Shown one piece after another: positions 8,012 to 20,027 of a DNA stretch of 64,000 bases (position 1 is the first letter of the stretch; each line of letters begins with the position of its first letter). The notes under the pieces are model-generated. The model searched no databases. It was given only the letters and a program-made list of their open reading frames with translations, and had not been told where the DNA came from. Where the stretch lies: assembly GCF_008107725.1 (NCBI RefSeq), contig NZ_VIRN01000064.1:1364001-1428000 (forward strand), read 5' to 3'. Source of the stretch: Marinobacter sp. BW6 (GTDB lineage Bacteria > Pseudomonadota > Gammaproteobacteria > Pseudomonadales > Oleiphilaceae). The translations under genes and the position numbers were made by a program.

Positions 8012-9265
8012 ATGCATATACTGGTTTTGGGCGCAGGCGTTGTAGGCACCACCTCGGCCTGGTATCTGCAAAAGCAGGGACACCAGGTAACCGTGGTGGA
8101 TCGCCAGAATCAGGCCGGCCTGGAAACCAGTTATGCCAACGGTGGCCAGATCTCCGTATCCCATGCCGAGCCCTGGGCCAATCCCTCAGCCCCTTTGAAA
8201 GTGTTGAAATGGCTCACCCGGCCGGACGCACCCTTGTTGTTCAGGCCAAGGCTCGATCCAGACCAGTGGCGCTGGGCGCTTTCTTTCCTGGGCCAATGCA
8301 CCTCGGCCAGGGCCGCTCACAATATTCGCCAGATGGTGAACCTTGGCACCTACAGCCGAAGCCAATTGCAGACTCTGCGTAAGGAGGCCGGCGTAGAGTA
8401 TGACCACCTAGAGAAGGGGATCCTGCATTTCTACACCAATCCCGCCGAGTTTGATGGCGCTATCGAGCCTACCCGGATCATGCAGGATCTGGGTTGTGAT
8501 CGGCAGATTATCGATGCAGACCGTGCGGTTGAGCTGGAACCGGCACTCAAGCCGATCCGCAACCGGATTGCCGGAGCAACCTACACCTCTGAAGACGAAT
8601 CTGGTGATGCGCGGTTATTCACCCAGAATCTCGCAAAGCGTTGCGCGGAGGCCGGCGTAGAGTTCCGGTACGGTACTGAGATCCTGAGTTTTGAGCGTGC
8701 CGGCGAGCGGGTACTCGGGGTCCAGACTCTCCATGACGGGGGCTATGAGACCCTCCGTGCGGATGCCTATGTGCTGAGTATGGGCAGCTTCAGTGCGGCA
8801 CTTGCCCGGCAGTTGGGTATTTTCCTCAACATTTACCCGGCCAAAGGCTACTCGATTACGGTACCCGTGAAGAACGAGGAGGCGGCGTTCAATGTCAGCC
8901 TCACTGACGACGAGTACAAGCTGGTTTATTCCCGCCTCGGTGATCGCATGCGTGTGGCGGGCACGGCCGAACTTAACGGCTACAGCCGGAAACTGAACTA
9001 CACCCGCTGCCGCGCTATCGTGCGCCGCACAGCGGAAGTCATGCCCGAAGCAGGTTATTGGGATCAGGCCGAATTCTGGACCGGTTTGCGGCCTGCGACG
9101 CCCTCCAACGTTCCGTACATCGGAAAGAGCCACTTCGCCAACCTCTACCTGAATACCGGACACGGTACCCTGGGATGGACCCATTCCTGTGGTTCCGCCG
9201 CGGCCCTTGCGGACATTATTGACGGCCGCAAGCCGGAGGTGGATTTTACGTTTTCCGGTCTATAA
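8012..9265 (+). CDS. dadA: D-amino-acid dehydrogenase
   Basis: 417 residues. ATG 8012 was chosen because CGGAGG lies at 8001-8006 and the FAD-binding Rossmann motif begins at once (MHILVLGAGVVGTTSAWYL). Other family segments are ETSYANGGQISVSHAEPWANP, YPAKGYSITVPV, and the C-terminal FWTGLRPATPSNVPYIG with NLYLNTGHGTLGWTHSCGS. The enzyme oxidises D-alanine and other D-amino acids to 2-oxo acids at the inner membrane, passing electrons to the quinone pool. No dadX racemase is adjacent, so it stands alone here. It ends at a strong terminator shared with the next, convergent gene. Confidence 0.93.
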   Translation: MHILVLGAGVVGTTSAWYLQKQGHQVTVVDRQNQAGLETSYANGGQISVSHAEPWANPSAPLKVLKWLTRPDAPLLFRPRLDPDQWRWALSFLGQCTSARAAHNIRQMVNLGTYSRSQLQTLRKEAGVEYDHLEKGILHFYTNPAEFDGAIEPTRIMQDLGCDRQIIDADRAVELEPALKPIRNRIAGATYTSEDESGDARLFTQNLAKRCAEAGVEFRYGTEILSFERAGERVLGVQTLHDGGYETLRADAYVLSMGSFSAALARQLGIFLNIYPAKGYSITVPVKNEEAAFNVSLTDDEYKLVYSRLGDRMRVAGTAELNGYSRKLNYTRCRAIVRRTAEVMPEAGYWDQAEFWTGLRPATPSNVPYIGKSHFANLYLNTGHGTLGWTHSCGSAAALADIIDGRKPEVDFTFSGL

Positions 9266-9267
9266 AA

Positions 9268-9312
9268 CTGAAAGGGGCCAGATGAACCCCTTCATCTGAC
9301 CCCTTTTTCCTG
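9268..9312. terminator. Bidirectional rho-independent terminator between dadA and acyl-CoA ligase
   Basis: A 16-base stem (9271-9286 with 9291-9306, one G-T mismatch) with a 4-base CCCC loop is flanked by an A-rich side and a T-run. It would stop transcripts from both converging genes. Confidence 0.85.
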
Positions 9313-9324
9313 CTCCGGTACAGT

Positions 9325-10968
9325 CTACTGCAGCTGATCCCGAATCAGTTTCTTGTTGATCTTGCCAACACTGGTCTTCGGAATATCTTCGACGAAATCA
9401 ATGTGCTCCGGGATTGCCCATTTGTTGATTTCGCCGCTTTCCACAAACTGCTTCAGGTGGTTCTGGATATCCCCGGCACTGGCTTGCTCTCCCGGCTTCA
9501 GGGTGACGAGTGCGTGCGGCCGTTCGCCCCATTTTTCATCAGGCACACCCACCACGGCAGCGCCTGCGACGGCCGGGTGCTGGCTGATCAGGTTTTCCAG
9601 GTCCAGTGAAGACAGCCACTCACCGCCGGTCTTGATCACGTCCTTGATGCGATCCTTGATGGTGATGGTGTTGTCCGGCTCCATCGAGGCAACGTCGCCG
9701 GTGTGAAGCCAGCCACCTTCCCAGAGCTGTTCGCCTTTCTCGGGCTCCTTGAAGTAACCCTGGGTCAACCACGGCGCGCGGGCCACGATTTCGCCTTTGG
9801 CCTCGCCATCGTGGGGGACCGGATTGCCTTCGGGGTCCACAATTTCCATCTCAACCATGGGCGTCGCAATGCCGGTCTTTACCCGGATCGCAGTTTGCTG
9901 TTCAAGAGGCAGTTCCATGTCCTCCGGTTTGAGGTGGGAGGCGCAGAGCAACGGACAGGTCTCAGACATGCCGTACGCAGTGTACAGTTTGATTCCGAGC
10001 TTGGCCCCAGCATCGCACAGGCCTTTGGTGAGGGCGCTGCCGCCGATCAATACGTGCCAGTTGCTCAGATCGGCCGTCTTGATGGATTCGGTGGCCATCA
10101 TCATCTGCATGATGGTGGGCACGCAGTGAGAGAAAGTCACTTTGTGTTCCTTGAGCAGATCGACCAGCAGCTCCGGCTCATAGCGGCCGGGGTAAACCTG
10201 CTTGATGCCCATCATGGTGGCGGCATAGGGTACACCCCAGGCATGCACATGGAACATGGGCGTCACTGGCATGTAAACCGACGAGGAACGCATCAGCGGC
10301 ATCTCGTCGAATGACGCCACGGTGCCTGTCATGGCCAGCGTGTGCAGTACCAGCTGGCGGTGGCTGAAGTAAACGCCCTTCGGGTTGCCTGTGGTTCCCG
10401 TAGTGTAGAAGGTGGTCGCCACACTGTTTTCGTCGAAATCGGGGAAGTCGAACTTGTCATTGGCCTTGGCGAGCAGGCCCTCATACTCCCCGATAGCATC
10501 AACAGGTGCCTTTTTCGCGGCATCGCTGTCGGTGAGCTGAATCCAGGTCTTGACCGTTTTGATCTCGTCTTTGACGGCCTCAATGATCGGGAGGAAGTCG
10601 TCGTGCACCAGAACCACATCGTCCTCGGCGTGGTTCATGGTGTAGACGATCTGGTCCGGGGACAACCGTATATTGACCGTGTGCAGAATGGCACCAATCA
10701 TCGGAATGGCAAAGAAGCACTCCAGGTACCGGGGTGTATCCCAGTCCATCACTGCAACCGTATCCCCCGGTTTTACACCGGCATCGGTCAAGGCGTTTGC
10801 CAGGCGGTGGATGCGCTCAACCAGATCGGTATAGGTGTACTTGCTGCGGTTAGAGTAGACGATTTCCTGATCCGGATTATAGCGAGGGCCGGAAAGCAGG
10901 AGCTGTTTGATCAAAAGTGGGTACTGATAGGCGTTGTCAGCCGGAGATAGGATGCGGGTCTGTGCCAT
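9325..10968 (-). CDS. Medium/long-chain fatty acid-CoA ligase (AlkK-like)
   Basis: 547 residues of the ANL superfamily. The AMP-binding P-loop TTFYTTGTTGNPKGVYFSH, the YGMSETCPLL adenine-site segment, WLHTGDVASM and the C-terminal KDVIKTGGEWLSSLDLE hinge plus SVGKINKKLIR catalytic Lys are all present. It activates fatty acids with ATP and CoA for beta-oxidation. Sequence style resembles AlkK of alkane degraders, which suits the alkB gene 20 kb away. Start ATG 10968 is preceded by AGGAAAC on the coding strand. Chain-length preference cannot be read from sequence. Confidence 0.9.
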   Translation of the reverse strand: MAQTRILSPADNAYQYPLLIKQLLLSGPRYNPDQEIVYSNRSKYTYTDLVERIHRLANALTDAGVKPGDTVAVMDWDTPRYLECFFAIPMIGAILHTVNIRLSPDQIVYTMNHAEDDVVLVHDDFLPIIEAVKDEIKTVKTWIQLTDSDAAKKAPVDAIGEYEGLLAKANDKFDFPDFDENSVATTFYTTGTTGNPKGVYFSHRQLVLHTLAMTGTVASFDEMPLMRSSSVYMPVTPMFHVHAWGVPYAATMMGIKQVYPGRYEPELLVDLLKEHKVTFSHCVPTIMQMMMATESIKTADLSNWHVLIGGSALTKGLCDAGAKLGIKLYTAYGMSETCPLLCASHLKPEDMELPLEQQTAIRVKTGIATPMVEMEIVDPEGNPVPHDGEAKGEIVARAPWLTQGYFKEPEKGEQLWEGGWLHTGDVASMEPDNTITIKDRIKDVIKTGGEWLSSLDLENLISQHPAVAGAAVVGVPDEKWGERPHALVTLKPGEQASAGDIQNHLKQFVESGEINKWAIPEHIDFVEDIPKTSVGKINKKLIRDQLQ

Positions 10969-11060
10969 TACTTGTTTCCTCTTTCCCAGTTGTTGGTGTT
11001 ATCGCGAGAAACAGGAATAAATCTGACACAGATTGGCTGAAACAGGAACCGGTAACAGTG

Positions 11061-11112
11061 AAAAAATGCAGAGCGAACGGTAGCTTAGATGTGATGTCCG
11101 TTTCGCTCTGCG
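11061..11112 (-). terminator. Terminator downstream of ppnP
   Basis: A 13-14 bp stem (11067-11080 with 11098-11111, one bulged base) is followed on the minus strand by a run of six T (A-run at 11061-11066 on plus). It lies 25 bases past the ppnP stop. Confidence 0.75.
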
Positions 11113-11136
11113 GACGTGCCCGTCAGGGCGGCAGTA

Positions 11137-11418
11137 TTACTCGTAAGTGCAGAGGTACGCGGTATCGATGTCGGTCTTTGCTTTGAAGCTAGCCTGCCCG
11201 GCTACGTCAAAACTCTCGCCGGCTCCGTAGGTCATCCACTCCTCCATGCCGGGGAGCAGCACGGTGAGCGCACCGCTTATGACAGTCATGGTTTCTTTCT
11301 TGCTGGTACCGAACTCATACTCGCCCGGGCTGATCACACCAACGGTGGCTGGCAGGGTCGAGGTCTGGAAAGAAATGGACTTGGCCTGGCCGTCGAAATA
11401 TTCATTTACTTGCAGCAT
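11137..11418 (-). CDS. ppnP: Pyrimidine/purine nucleoside phosphorylase
   Basis: 93 residues, a single-domain cupin of the former DUF1255/YaiE family. Diagnostic stretches are VNEYFDGQAKSISF, TVGVISPGEYEFGT, ETMTVISGALTVLLPG and a C-terminal CTYE. PpnP splits nucleosides such as uridine, adenosine, inosine and xanthosine with phosphate to give the base and ribose-1-phosphate. It is a monocistronic unit: promoter-like boxes lie upstream and a terminator downstream. ATG 11418 has GGAG about 8 bases upstream. Confidence 0.93.
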   Translation of the reverse strand: MLQVNEYFDGQAKSISFQTSTLPATVGVISPGEYEFGTSKKETMTVISGALTVLLPGMEEWMTYGAGESFDVAGQASFKAKTDIDTAYLCTYE

Positions 11419-11450
11419 GTGCTGGGCTCCTGGAATAAGTTTGGGCGACT

Positions 11451-11478
11451 ACTATACGGGAATTTTGTGCACTTCCAA
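11451..11478 (-). promoter_or_regulatory. Likely sigma-70 promoter of ppnP
   Basis: On the minus strand a TTGGAA -35-like box and a TATAGT -10 box are separated by 16 bases, ending 33 bases upstream of the ppnP start. The -10 matches consensus at five of six positions. Confidence 0.5.
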
Positions 11479-11489
11479 TGACAAAATAA

Positions 11490-11897
11490 TCAGTCTGAGG
11501 CGTCCTTACTGTTGTGGGATATTGGCCGCTCTGTTTCAGTCTCAAGTCCGCTGTAAAGCTTGTGAGTGTCTGGATCGTATCGTTCCCGCAGTTCGTCTTT
11601 GGTGGTACCGCTCCAAAGCGAAATACCGGTGAAATAACCCGCCCGCCCTATGACATGAGCAGCAATCGGTGCCGTTAACAGGATAAATACGATGAACGCG
11701 ATCGCCCTTGCGGCGACAGCGCTGTCGGAGAAATGAAGCGCCACCCCGGCCATCGTCAGTATGGCGCCCATCGCACCCGCTTTGGTGGATGCATGCATGC
11801 GTGTTGGCAGGTCCGGCAACCTCACGATGCCGATGGCTGCAAGCACCATGAACGAGGCCCCTGCCAGTAACAGGATAGAAACGAAAATTTCACTCAT
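11490..11897 (-). CDS. mrpG: Mrp Na+/H+ antiporter subunit G (operon 1)
   Basis: 135 residues. Three transmembrane helices with the MrpG pattern: ASFMVLAAIGIVRLPDLPTRMHASTKAGAMGAILTMAG, then FIVFILLTAPIAAHVIGRAGYF. The C-terminal tail of about 40 polar residues is longer than in the second MrpG of this window (110 aa). MrpG is part of the seven-subunit antiporter that exchanges cytoplasmic Na+ for H+ at the inner membrane. It overlaps mrpF by 8 bases and is the last gene of its operon. Confidence 0.93.
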   Translation of the reverse strand: MSEIFVSILLLAGASFMVLAAIGIVRLPDLPTRMHASTKAGAMGAILTMAGVALHFSDSAVAARAIAFIVFILLTAPIAAHVIGRAGYFTGISLWSGTTKDELRERYDPDTHKLYSGLETETERPISHNSKDASD

Positions 11898-12162
11898 CCT
11901 TGAGGCCTCCGCGCTCCAGGAACCTGGCGAACCCTATTGCCGCGAGGAAAGCGGTGAGTGATATCACGATAGCCACATCAAGAAAACTGGAAACACCGGT
12001 ATCAATGGCATGAACCCCAACATAGCCAACCACCACGGATGCAATCAGCTCAAGTGCAACCACTCGGTCTGCCAGGGAAGGGCCCCGGGTTAACCGGATG
12101 AAGGCAAAAAGTAACGCCAGGGACAGCATGAGATAAACAATATTAATGGCGATTCCAAGCAT
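11890..12162 (-). CDS. mrpF: Mrp antiporter subunit F (operon 1)
   Basis: 90 residues, three predicted transmembrane helices. The family core LTRGPSLADRVVALELIASVVVGYVG is present, including the conserved Asp in the ADRV loop, followed by FLDVAIVISLTAFLAAIGFARFLERG. It is a small subunit of the antiporter complex; related MrpF proteins have also been linked to solute efflux. Nine bases separate it from mrpE and it overlaps mrpG by 8 bases, so translation of the block is tightly coupled. Confidence 0.93.
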   Translation of the reverse strand: MLGIAINIVYLMLSLALLFAFIRLTRGPSLADRVVALELIASVVVGYVGVHAIDTGVSSFLDVAIVISLTAFLAAIGFARFLERGGLKDE

Positions 12163-12171
12163 GGTGGCCTC

Positions 12172-12645
12172 CTAGCGCATAACCTTCAGGATTCGGTGTT
12201 CCAGTTCTCTCAGGTCATTTCTGAGCTGCTCCTCGTCCTGAAGAAACATGGCGTGGATGAACAGCACCCGTCGATCATCGGAAACATCCAGGCTGAGGGT
12301 CCCCGGTGTCAGTGAGATCACACTACTGACGAACATGATCTCCATATCGGTACGCGCCTGTAGCGGAAATGCGATCACACCGGGCTTCATGTGCCAAACC
12401 GGCGTGGCGACATCGTAGGCAACTCGCAGGTTGGATTTCACCAGCTCTTTCAGGAAAAAGGCCAGGAAGGCGATTAATCTCGGAATTCTCCGGGAGTAGC
12501 CCTTCAAAGCGGGCACCTGGTTTTGTAGAACCATGAGCGCAATGTAGCCAAAACAGAAGCCGGCCAGCAGGTTCATGGCAGTGACGCTGCCACTGAGAAC
12601 CACCCAGGCGATTGCAAGCAGCAGGTTCCAGAACAGGCCAATCAT
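12172..12645 (-). CDS. mrpE: Mrp antiporter subunit E (operon 1)
   Basis: 157 residues from ATG 12645. This start overlaps the mrpD stop by 4 bases and begins with the typical hydrophobic leader [19 protein letters not shown]; a longer frame to 12762 adds only shadow sequence from mrpD. The soluble C-terminal part carries the MrpE signature [26 protein letters not shown]. MrpE supports full antiporter activity and assembly in characterised systems. Confidence 0.92.
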   Translation of the reverse strand: MIGLFWNLLLAIAWVVLSGSVTAMNLLAGFCFGYIALMVLQNQVPALKGYSRRIPRLIAFLAFFLKELVKSNLRVAYDVATPVWHMKPGVIAFPLQARTDMEIMFVSSVISLTPGTLSLDVSDDRRVLFIHAMFLQDEEQLRNDLRELEHRILKVMR

Positions 12646-14156
12646 TTCGGCGTCCCTCCAAGAACCGCTTCTATGTACAGCTGCGGGTTCATCAACTGGT
12701 CTGCGGCCGTCTCGGCCAGAACGTAAATGGGCTGCCCGTACAGGCCAATAATGAGCGTGCAAGCCGCAAGCCCGACCACCGGCACATAGTAGGCCCAGTT
12801 GTGCGTATTTTTTATCTCGCCGTTGAGCCTGCCGACATCGGTCACATGGTCGGGAACCTTTTTCCAGAAGACTTCCGCCCAGATCTTGATCATTGAGTAC
12901 AGGGTCAGCAAGCCAACCAGCAGAGCGATGGCGGAGATCACATATTCACTGGCCTCCAGGCTGGCTTTCACCACAATGAACTTGGCGAAAAAACCGGACA
13001 AAGGCGGAATACCGGCGAGCGAGAGCGCCGGAATCAAAAACAACAGAGCGAGGTACGGGCGCTGACGGTAAACACCGCCCAGGTTCTTCAGCTCATAGCT
13101 CCCAAGCAGACGGTAGGTGATGCCGCTCACCAGGAACAGATTCGTCTTCACAATGATGTGGTGCATGATGTAAAACACGCCGCCAATCAGGGCCAGAGGC
13201 GTGAATAGCGCCAGCCCGAGCAGCATGTAGCCGATCTGGCTGACAATGTGGAAAGAAAGGATTCGCCGGAATTCGAACTGCGCCGCCGCGCCGAGAACGC
13301 CGGTCAGCATTGTCAGGGCCGCGGCCCAGAGTAATATGGTGTGTGTGTAGGCGACGTCCTGCGTGAAGATCAGCGTGAACACCCGATAGAGTGCGTAAAC
13401 CCCTACCTTGGTCAGGAGCCCTGCAAACAGCGCTGAGACGGCGACTTGCGGCGTGTGATAGGAGGCAGGGAGCCAGAAAAACAGCGGGAACGCCGCCGCC
13501 TTGATGCCGAACGATACCATGAACATCAAGGAGACCACCGTCACCATGCCCGGGTCTTCCACGCTGTTCAGTTTTTGGGCGATGTCCGCCATGTTCAGGG
13601 TGCCCACCATCCCGTAAAGCAGGCCCACGGCGGAGAGAAAAATAGCCGACGAGAACAGGTTCAGGGTCACGTACTTGATGGCGCCTTCCATCTGGGCCCG
13701 CTCTCCGCCCAGGGTCAGGAGAGCAAACGATGCGAGCAGCATCACCTCGAACCAGACGAACAGGTTGAATATATCGCCAGTCAGAAAGGCTCCGGCCACG
13801 CCGGCGAGTAGCAGGTGCATCAGGGGGTAATAACCGAATTTTTCATGACCTTTCGGCGTTGAGGCCAGCGAATAGATTGCGATGGCAAGGCCGATAATGC
13901 CGGTTAGCACAATCATGATGGCGCCAAGAACATCGGACACCAGCACGATGCTGAAGGGTGCAGGCCAACTGCCCATTTCCACCACCAGGAAGCCCTGCTC
14001 AATAGTTGAGTGCATGAGCCAGATGCCGGCCGCCAGCAACAGCCCGGTGGCAATAACTGCAAGGATCCGCTGAAGCTTGATGGAGCGCCAGAATGCCAGG
14101 GACAGAGCTCCGGCTGTCAGGGGTATCAGGATCGGGAGAACGAGTTCCGGGTTCAA
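12642..14156 (-). CDS. mrpD: Mrp antiporter subunit D (operon 1)
   Basis: 504 residues with about 14 transmembrane helices, homologous to the proton-pumping subunits NuoM/NuoN of complex I. Family markers: a conserved Glu in [18 protein letters not shown], Lys in [40 protein letters not shown], and [13 protein letters not shown]. These charged residues form part of the ion or proton path. It overlaps mrpC and mrpE by 4 bases each. Confidence 0.95.
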   Translation of the reverse strand: MNPELVLPILIPLTAGALSLAFWRSIKLQRILAVIATGLLLAAGIWLMHSTIEQGFLVVEMGSWPAPFSIVLVSDVLGAIMIVLTGIIGLAIAIYSLASTPKGHEKFGYYPLMHLLLAGVAGAFLTGDIFNLFVWFEVMLLASFALLTLGGERAQMEGAIKYVTLNLFSSAIFLSAVGLLYGMVGTLNMADIAQKLNSVEDPGMVTVVSLMFMVSFGIKAAAFPLFFWLPASYHTPQVAVSALFAGLLTKVGVYALYRVFTLIFTQDVAYTHTILLWAAALTMLTGVLGAAAQFEFRRILSFHIVSQIGYMLLGLALFTPLALIGGVFYIMHHIIVKTNLFLVSGITYRLLGSYELKNLGGVYRQRPYLALLFLIPALSLAGIPPLSGFFAKFIVVKASLEASEYVISAIALLVGLLTLYSMIKIWAEVFWKKVPDHVTDVGRLNGEIKNTHNWAYYVPVVGLAACTLIIGLYGQPIYVLAETAADQLMNPQLYIEAVLGGTPK

Positions 14157-14500
14157 GTATCCGTATCCTTCATCTTGTCCAGGTCATCGGTTCCGACCAC
14201 TTCGTAGGCACGACGGATCAGAACCACGGCGAACGCCAGGACGCTGAAAGCAATCACAATGGCGGTGAGAATAAGGGCCTGTGGCAATGGGTCGGCCACT
14301 GCTCCAACGACTTCGCTCGCCCCATCAGGAATCAGAGGTGGCGCGCCCCGGGTCAAACCCGCGACGACGAAAATCAGTAGGTTGGCCGCATTGCTCAGAA
14401 TGATCAGGCCAATGACGAGTTTGACGATAGAGCGGCGCAGCATCATGTATATGCTGGCTGTAAAAAGCAGCCCAACGACATAGGCCATCAATGTTTCCAT
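14153..14500 (-). CDS. mrpC: Mrp antiporter subunit C (operon 1)
   Basis: 115 residues, three transmembrane helices, homologous to NuoK. Family segments: [30 protein letters not shown] and [28 protein letters not shown]. It sits 34 bases after mrpB and overlaps mrpD by 4 bases. Confidence 0.94.
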   Translation of the reverse strand: METLMAYVVGLLFTASIYMMLRRSIVKLVIGLIILSNAANLLIFVVAGLTRGAPPLIPDGASEVVGAVADPLPQALILTAIVIAFSVLAFAVVLIRRAYEVVGTDDLDKMKDTDT

Positions 14501-14534
14501 AACTGAGACACCTCCCTGGCAATGAATGCACCGT

Positions 14535-14956
14535 TCATTCTTCCGACTCCATCAGGCTGATCACAAAGGTCATCAGCGTGCCCAGGACGGCCAGGTACAC
14601 GCCAATGTCGAAAATCAGAACGGTTGATAGTTTCAGGTAGCCTTCACCGGGGAGTGGAACCTCCCACCAGAGTGCGGTAAGCATGGCCTGGCCAGTCCAG
14701 AAGGCAGGGATTGTTGAGGCGAGACCGAAGAGCAAACCGGCTGCCAGAATATCCCGAGGGCTGACACGCAGCAGCTGGCGTGTTGATTCAGCGCCAAAGG
14801 CGAAGGCATAAAGCACAAAAGCACTTGCCGCCACCAGTCCACCGATAAAACCGCCGCCGGGTTCGTCGTGCCCGCGCAAAAGCAGGAACACCGAAAACAT
14901 CAGTTGTAGCGGCATAATGGCAAGAGCGGCGGTGTGGAGAATGAGCGTGTTGGTTT

Positions 14957-14960
<4 letters not shown>
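14535..14960 (-). CDS. mrpB: Mrp antiporter subunit B (operon 1, separate gene)
   Basis: 141 residues. Four transmembrane helices with the MrpB signature [25 protein letters not shown] and a C-terminal [22 protein letters not shown]. Here MrpB is a free-standing gene overlapping mrpA by 4 bases. In the other operon the same domain is fused to MrpA, so the two systems belong to different architecture classes. Confidence 0.94.
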
Positions 14961-17266
<2,306 letters not shown>

Positions 17267-17381
17267 TCAAGGGTGCTCCTTTAAGACCCAAGTTAAAACG
17301 TCCTGCAGTTAACGGCGGTTTTTATAATCAGTATTTAATACGATTCCTTAGCAAAAAAAGTTCTTTGAGTTATTGACTGAA

Positions 17382-17714
17382 TTACTGGTCCCAGGGGTGG
17401 CCCCGGGTGTTTTCTGTGGTTTTAACCTTCAAATGCATGGCAGCTTTTGCCAGGAAGTTGGCGCTCACAGGCGCTGTCATGAACAGAAAGGCGGTGATCA
17501 GGAATTCCTCAATACCAATACCCTGTCCAAGTGTGCTGAAGTAGATCACAGAGCTGATTACAATAGCGCCTACCCCAACCGTGGTGGCTTTGGTGGGGCC
17601 ATGAAGGCGAGTGAAGAAGTCAGGTAAGCGAGCCAGGCCAATAGCGCCGATCAGGGTAAATGCGCCGCCGATAAGCAAAAGCAGGCAGATGGCGTATTCA
17701 GCATAGGGATTCAT
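17382..17714 (-). CDS. mrpG: Mrp antiporter subunit G (operon 2)
   Basis: 110 residues with three membrane helices: GGAFTLIGAIGLARLPDFFTRLHGPTKATTVGVGAIV followed by FLFMTAPVSANFLAKAAMHLK. Last gene of the upstream Mrp operon, 41 bases beyond mrpF. The sequence is clearly diverged from the other MrpG of the window (HGPTKA versus HASTKA at the conserved loop), as expected for paralogous systems and not a recent duplication. Confidence 0.93.
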   Translation of the reverse strand: MNPYAEYAICLLLLIGGAFTLIGAIGLARLPDFFTRLHGPTKATTVGVGAIVISSVIYFSTLGQGIGIEEFLITAFLFMTAPVSANFLAKAAMHLKVKTTENTRGHPWDQ

Positions 17715-17755
17715 CGGGTGTTTCCTCCAGGAGCATTTGTTTGCCGGGTGTGGGC

Positions 17756-18025
17756 TTACTCAATGACGCTGCCCCGTTTCAGATATTTGGCCATGGCGAC
17801 GGTTCCAACAAAGCCCATTACAGCAATCAGTAGAGCCGCCTCAAGGTACATGCGTGTTCCAAGTGTGAGGCCCAGCAGAATGATCAAAGCAATGGCGTTG
17901 ATGTAGAGCGTGTCGAGTGCCAGCACTCTATCGGGCGCATCCGGTCCCTTGATCAGACGGTATACATTTAAAAGCGCCGCCACAGTGACCATGGCAATGG
18001 TGATGTAGAGGGCGGTAACTATCAT
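17756..18025 (-). CDS. mrpF: Mrp antiporter subunit F (operon 2)
   Basis: 89 residues, three transmembrane helices, with the family core LIKGPDAPDRVLALDTLYINAIALIILLG and EAALLIAVMGFVGTVAMAKYLKRG. The DRVLALDTL loop differs from the DRVVALELI loop of operon 1, a typical difference between the two Mrp classes. It overlaps mrpE by 4 bases. Confidence 0.93.
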   Translation of the reverse strand: MIVTALYITIAMVTVAALLNVYRLIKGPDAPDRVLALDTLYINAIALIILLGLTLGTRMYLEAALLIAVMGFVGTVAMAKYLKRGSVIE

Positions 18026-18510
18026 TGAAACATCTCCAGCAGAGGCTTCTCGTAGCGGGTTTTGATCGTGTCGATAACTGTCTGATCATCTTCCGCGTCG
18101 AGCGCGTGAATCAGTAGCAGCTTGTTGTCATCACTGACGTCAGCGCTAACAGTGCCGGGCGTCAACGAGATGGTGCTTGCCAGAATTGTGATGGCCAGAG
18201 GGTGCTCCAGCTCCAGGGGATAACAGACAAATGCAGGTCGTGCCGGCCGCGGGCTGAGGATGAGCCTTGCCACTTCAACACTGGCGATAACAATATCCCA
18301 GACAACGCGCAGGAGGTAGGCCGGCACTCTCCAGGCTTTTATGAACGCCGGCGGATCAGGCCAAAAGCCCTGGGTTATCTGCGGTATTGCCCACGCCAGG
18401 ATCAGGCCCAGTACCGCACTGCCGCCGCTTATTCCGTCACTCAGAAACTGCCAGGTGATAAAAAGGGTAAGGCTCAGCCAGGGCTGGGGAAAACTCAGGC
18501 GATCAAGCAT
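18022..18510 (-). CDS. mrpE: Mrp antiporter subunit E (operon 2)
   Basis: 162 residues. Hydrophobic N-terminal half with FITWQFLSDGISGGSAVLGLILAWAIP, then the signature STISLTPGTVSADVSDDNKLLLIHALDAED, matching MrpE. It overlaps mrpD by 1 base and mrpF by 4. The protein should be an inner-membrane subunit needed for assembly or activity of the second antiporter. Confidence 0.92.
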   Translation of the reverse strand: MLDRLSFPQPWLSLTLFITWQFLSDGISGGSAVLGLILAWAIPQITQGFWPDPPAFIKAWRVPAYLLRVVWDIVIASVEVARLILSPRPARPAFVCYPLELEHPLAITILASTISLTPGTVSADVSDDNKLLLIHALDAEDDQTVIDTIKTRYEKPLLEMFQ

Positions 18511-20027
18511 CAGCTATCCTCCCTGACCATCTTGGTTTGCAGGATCTCAATATAGGCATCCTTGTTGTGCAACTGTTCTGCCGTGGCATCGGTGTAGCGG
18601 GTAATCGGGCCGGCCAGCACGACGATCACCACTGCCAGTGCGGTCAGGGCACCGGCTGCGACAGAAATCCGGCCGTTGAGCGGATCTGGCTTTTCCAGAT
18701 GACCATCCACCGTGCGCCAGAAAACGATACTGCCAGCGCGGCTGTACGCGATAACGGTCAGGAAACTGCCGATCAGAAGTACTGACCAGAGCCATGCCAT
18801 TTCGGTTCCCGACTGAACAGATTGCAGAATCAGTACCTTGCCGAAAAAGCCACTCAATGGCGGAAGACCAGCTGCTGCTACGGCACCGACCAGGAACAGC
18901 ACGCTCAGGAAGGTGCGGTTCTGCATTTTGGGGGCGGTAACGATTCGGTCCTTGGCCGAGCCCCTTTGGTTGGCCACCAACTCCGATACCAGGAACAGGC
19001 CGCCAACCGTCCAGGTGGTGCTCAAAAGATAGAACAGGGCAGCAGACAGACCTGCTTCGGACCCGAGCGAGATCGGCGCCAGCAACGTGCCCACGGAAAT
19101 GATGACCTGCCACGCGACCAGGGTTTTCAGGCTGCCGGACCCCAGCGCGCCAATAACCCCCATGGCGAGGGTGGCCAGGGCAATTGGGAATAGCCAGTCC
19201 ATGCCCAGATTGGCAAGTTCGCCGGCGTCGTCGCCGAAGATCAGGAGATACACCCGCAGAATGGCGTATATGCCAACCTTGGTCATCACTGCGAACAGCG
19301 CGGCCACGGGCGCCGTGGCTTTGGAGTAGGCACGGGGTAACCAGAAGCATAGGGGAAGGATTGCGGCCTTGAGACCGAAAACCACCAGTAACATCATGCC
19401 GCCGGCTTTGACGATGTTCAGACCTTCCCCGGACACCTGCGGAATCTTGACGGCCAGGTCTGCCATGTTGAGAGTGCCAGTGACGCTGTAGATCATGCCG
19501 ACACTGATCAGGAACACGGCGGAGCCAATCAGGTTCAGCACAACATAGTGCAGGCCCGGAACGGTCCTTATCGTGCCGCCGCCATGCATCAGCAACCCGT
19601 ACGAGGCAATAAGCAGTACCTCGAAAGCAACAAACAGGTTGAACAGGTCACCCGTCAGGAAGGCGATGTTCAGCCCCATCAGCTGGAACAGGAAAAGTGC
19701 ATGGAACTGGCGGTTACCCTCGTCGGCACCGCCGATCGAATAAATGTGACAGAACAGGGCCAGCACGGCCGTCATGACCAGCATCAGTGCCGCCAGGCGG
19801 TCCAGGACCAATACGATCCCGAATGGTGGCTGCCAGTTGCCGAACGCATAGATGCGATAGCTGCCGTCGTCTGCCATTACCAGCAGCACGATGGCAGAAA
19901 CCAGCATCAAAACGGTTGTAGCCAGTGCCAGCGTGCGGCGAAGACTGATGGGTGCATAGCCCATGAAAGCCTGAAGAATGCCACCTAGCAGCGGAATCAG
20001 AACAGGAGCGGTAAGCCAGTGGTTCAT
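18510..20027 (-). CDS. mrpD: Mrp antiporter subunit D (operon 2)
   Basis: 505 residues, about 14 membrane helices, NuoM/N-like. Core segments: GDLFNLFVAFEVLLIASYGLLMHGG with the conserved Glu, GLKAAILPLCFWLPRAYSKATAPVAALFAVMTKVGIYAI with ion-path Lys residues. It contains LSGFFGKVLILQSVQ near the C-terminal half, comparable to operon 1. Overlaps mrpC by 4 bases and mrpE by 1. Confidence 0.95.
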   Translation of the reverse strand: MNHWLTAPVLIPLLGGILQAFMGYAPISLRRTLALATTVLMLVSAIVLLVMADDGSYRIYAFGNWQPPFGIVLVLDRLAALMLVMTAVLALFCHIYSIGGADEGNRQFHALFLFQLMGLNIAFLTGDLFNLFVAFEVLLIASYGLLMHGGGTIRTVPGLHYVVLNLIGSAVFLISVGMIYSVTGTLNMADLAVKIPQVSGEGLNIVKAGGMMLLVVFGLKAAILPLCFWLPRAYSKATAPVAALFAVMTKVGIYAILRVYLLIFGDDAGELANLGMDWLFPIALATLAMGVIGALGSGSLKTLVAWQVIISVGTLLAPISLGSEAGLSAALFYLLSTTWTVGGLFLVSELVANQRGSAKDRIVTAPKMQNRTFLSVLFLVGAVAAAGLPPLSGFFGKVLILQSVQSGTEMAWLWSVLLIGSFLTVIAYSRAGSIVFWRTVDGHLEKPDPLNGRISVAAGALTALAVVIVVLAGPITRYTDATAEQLHNKDAYIEILQTKMVREDS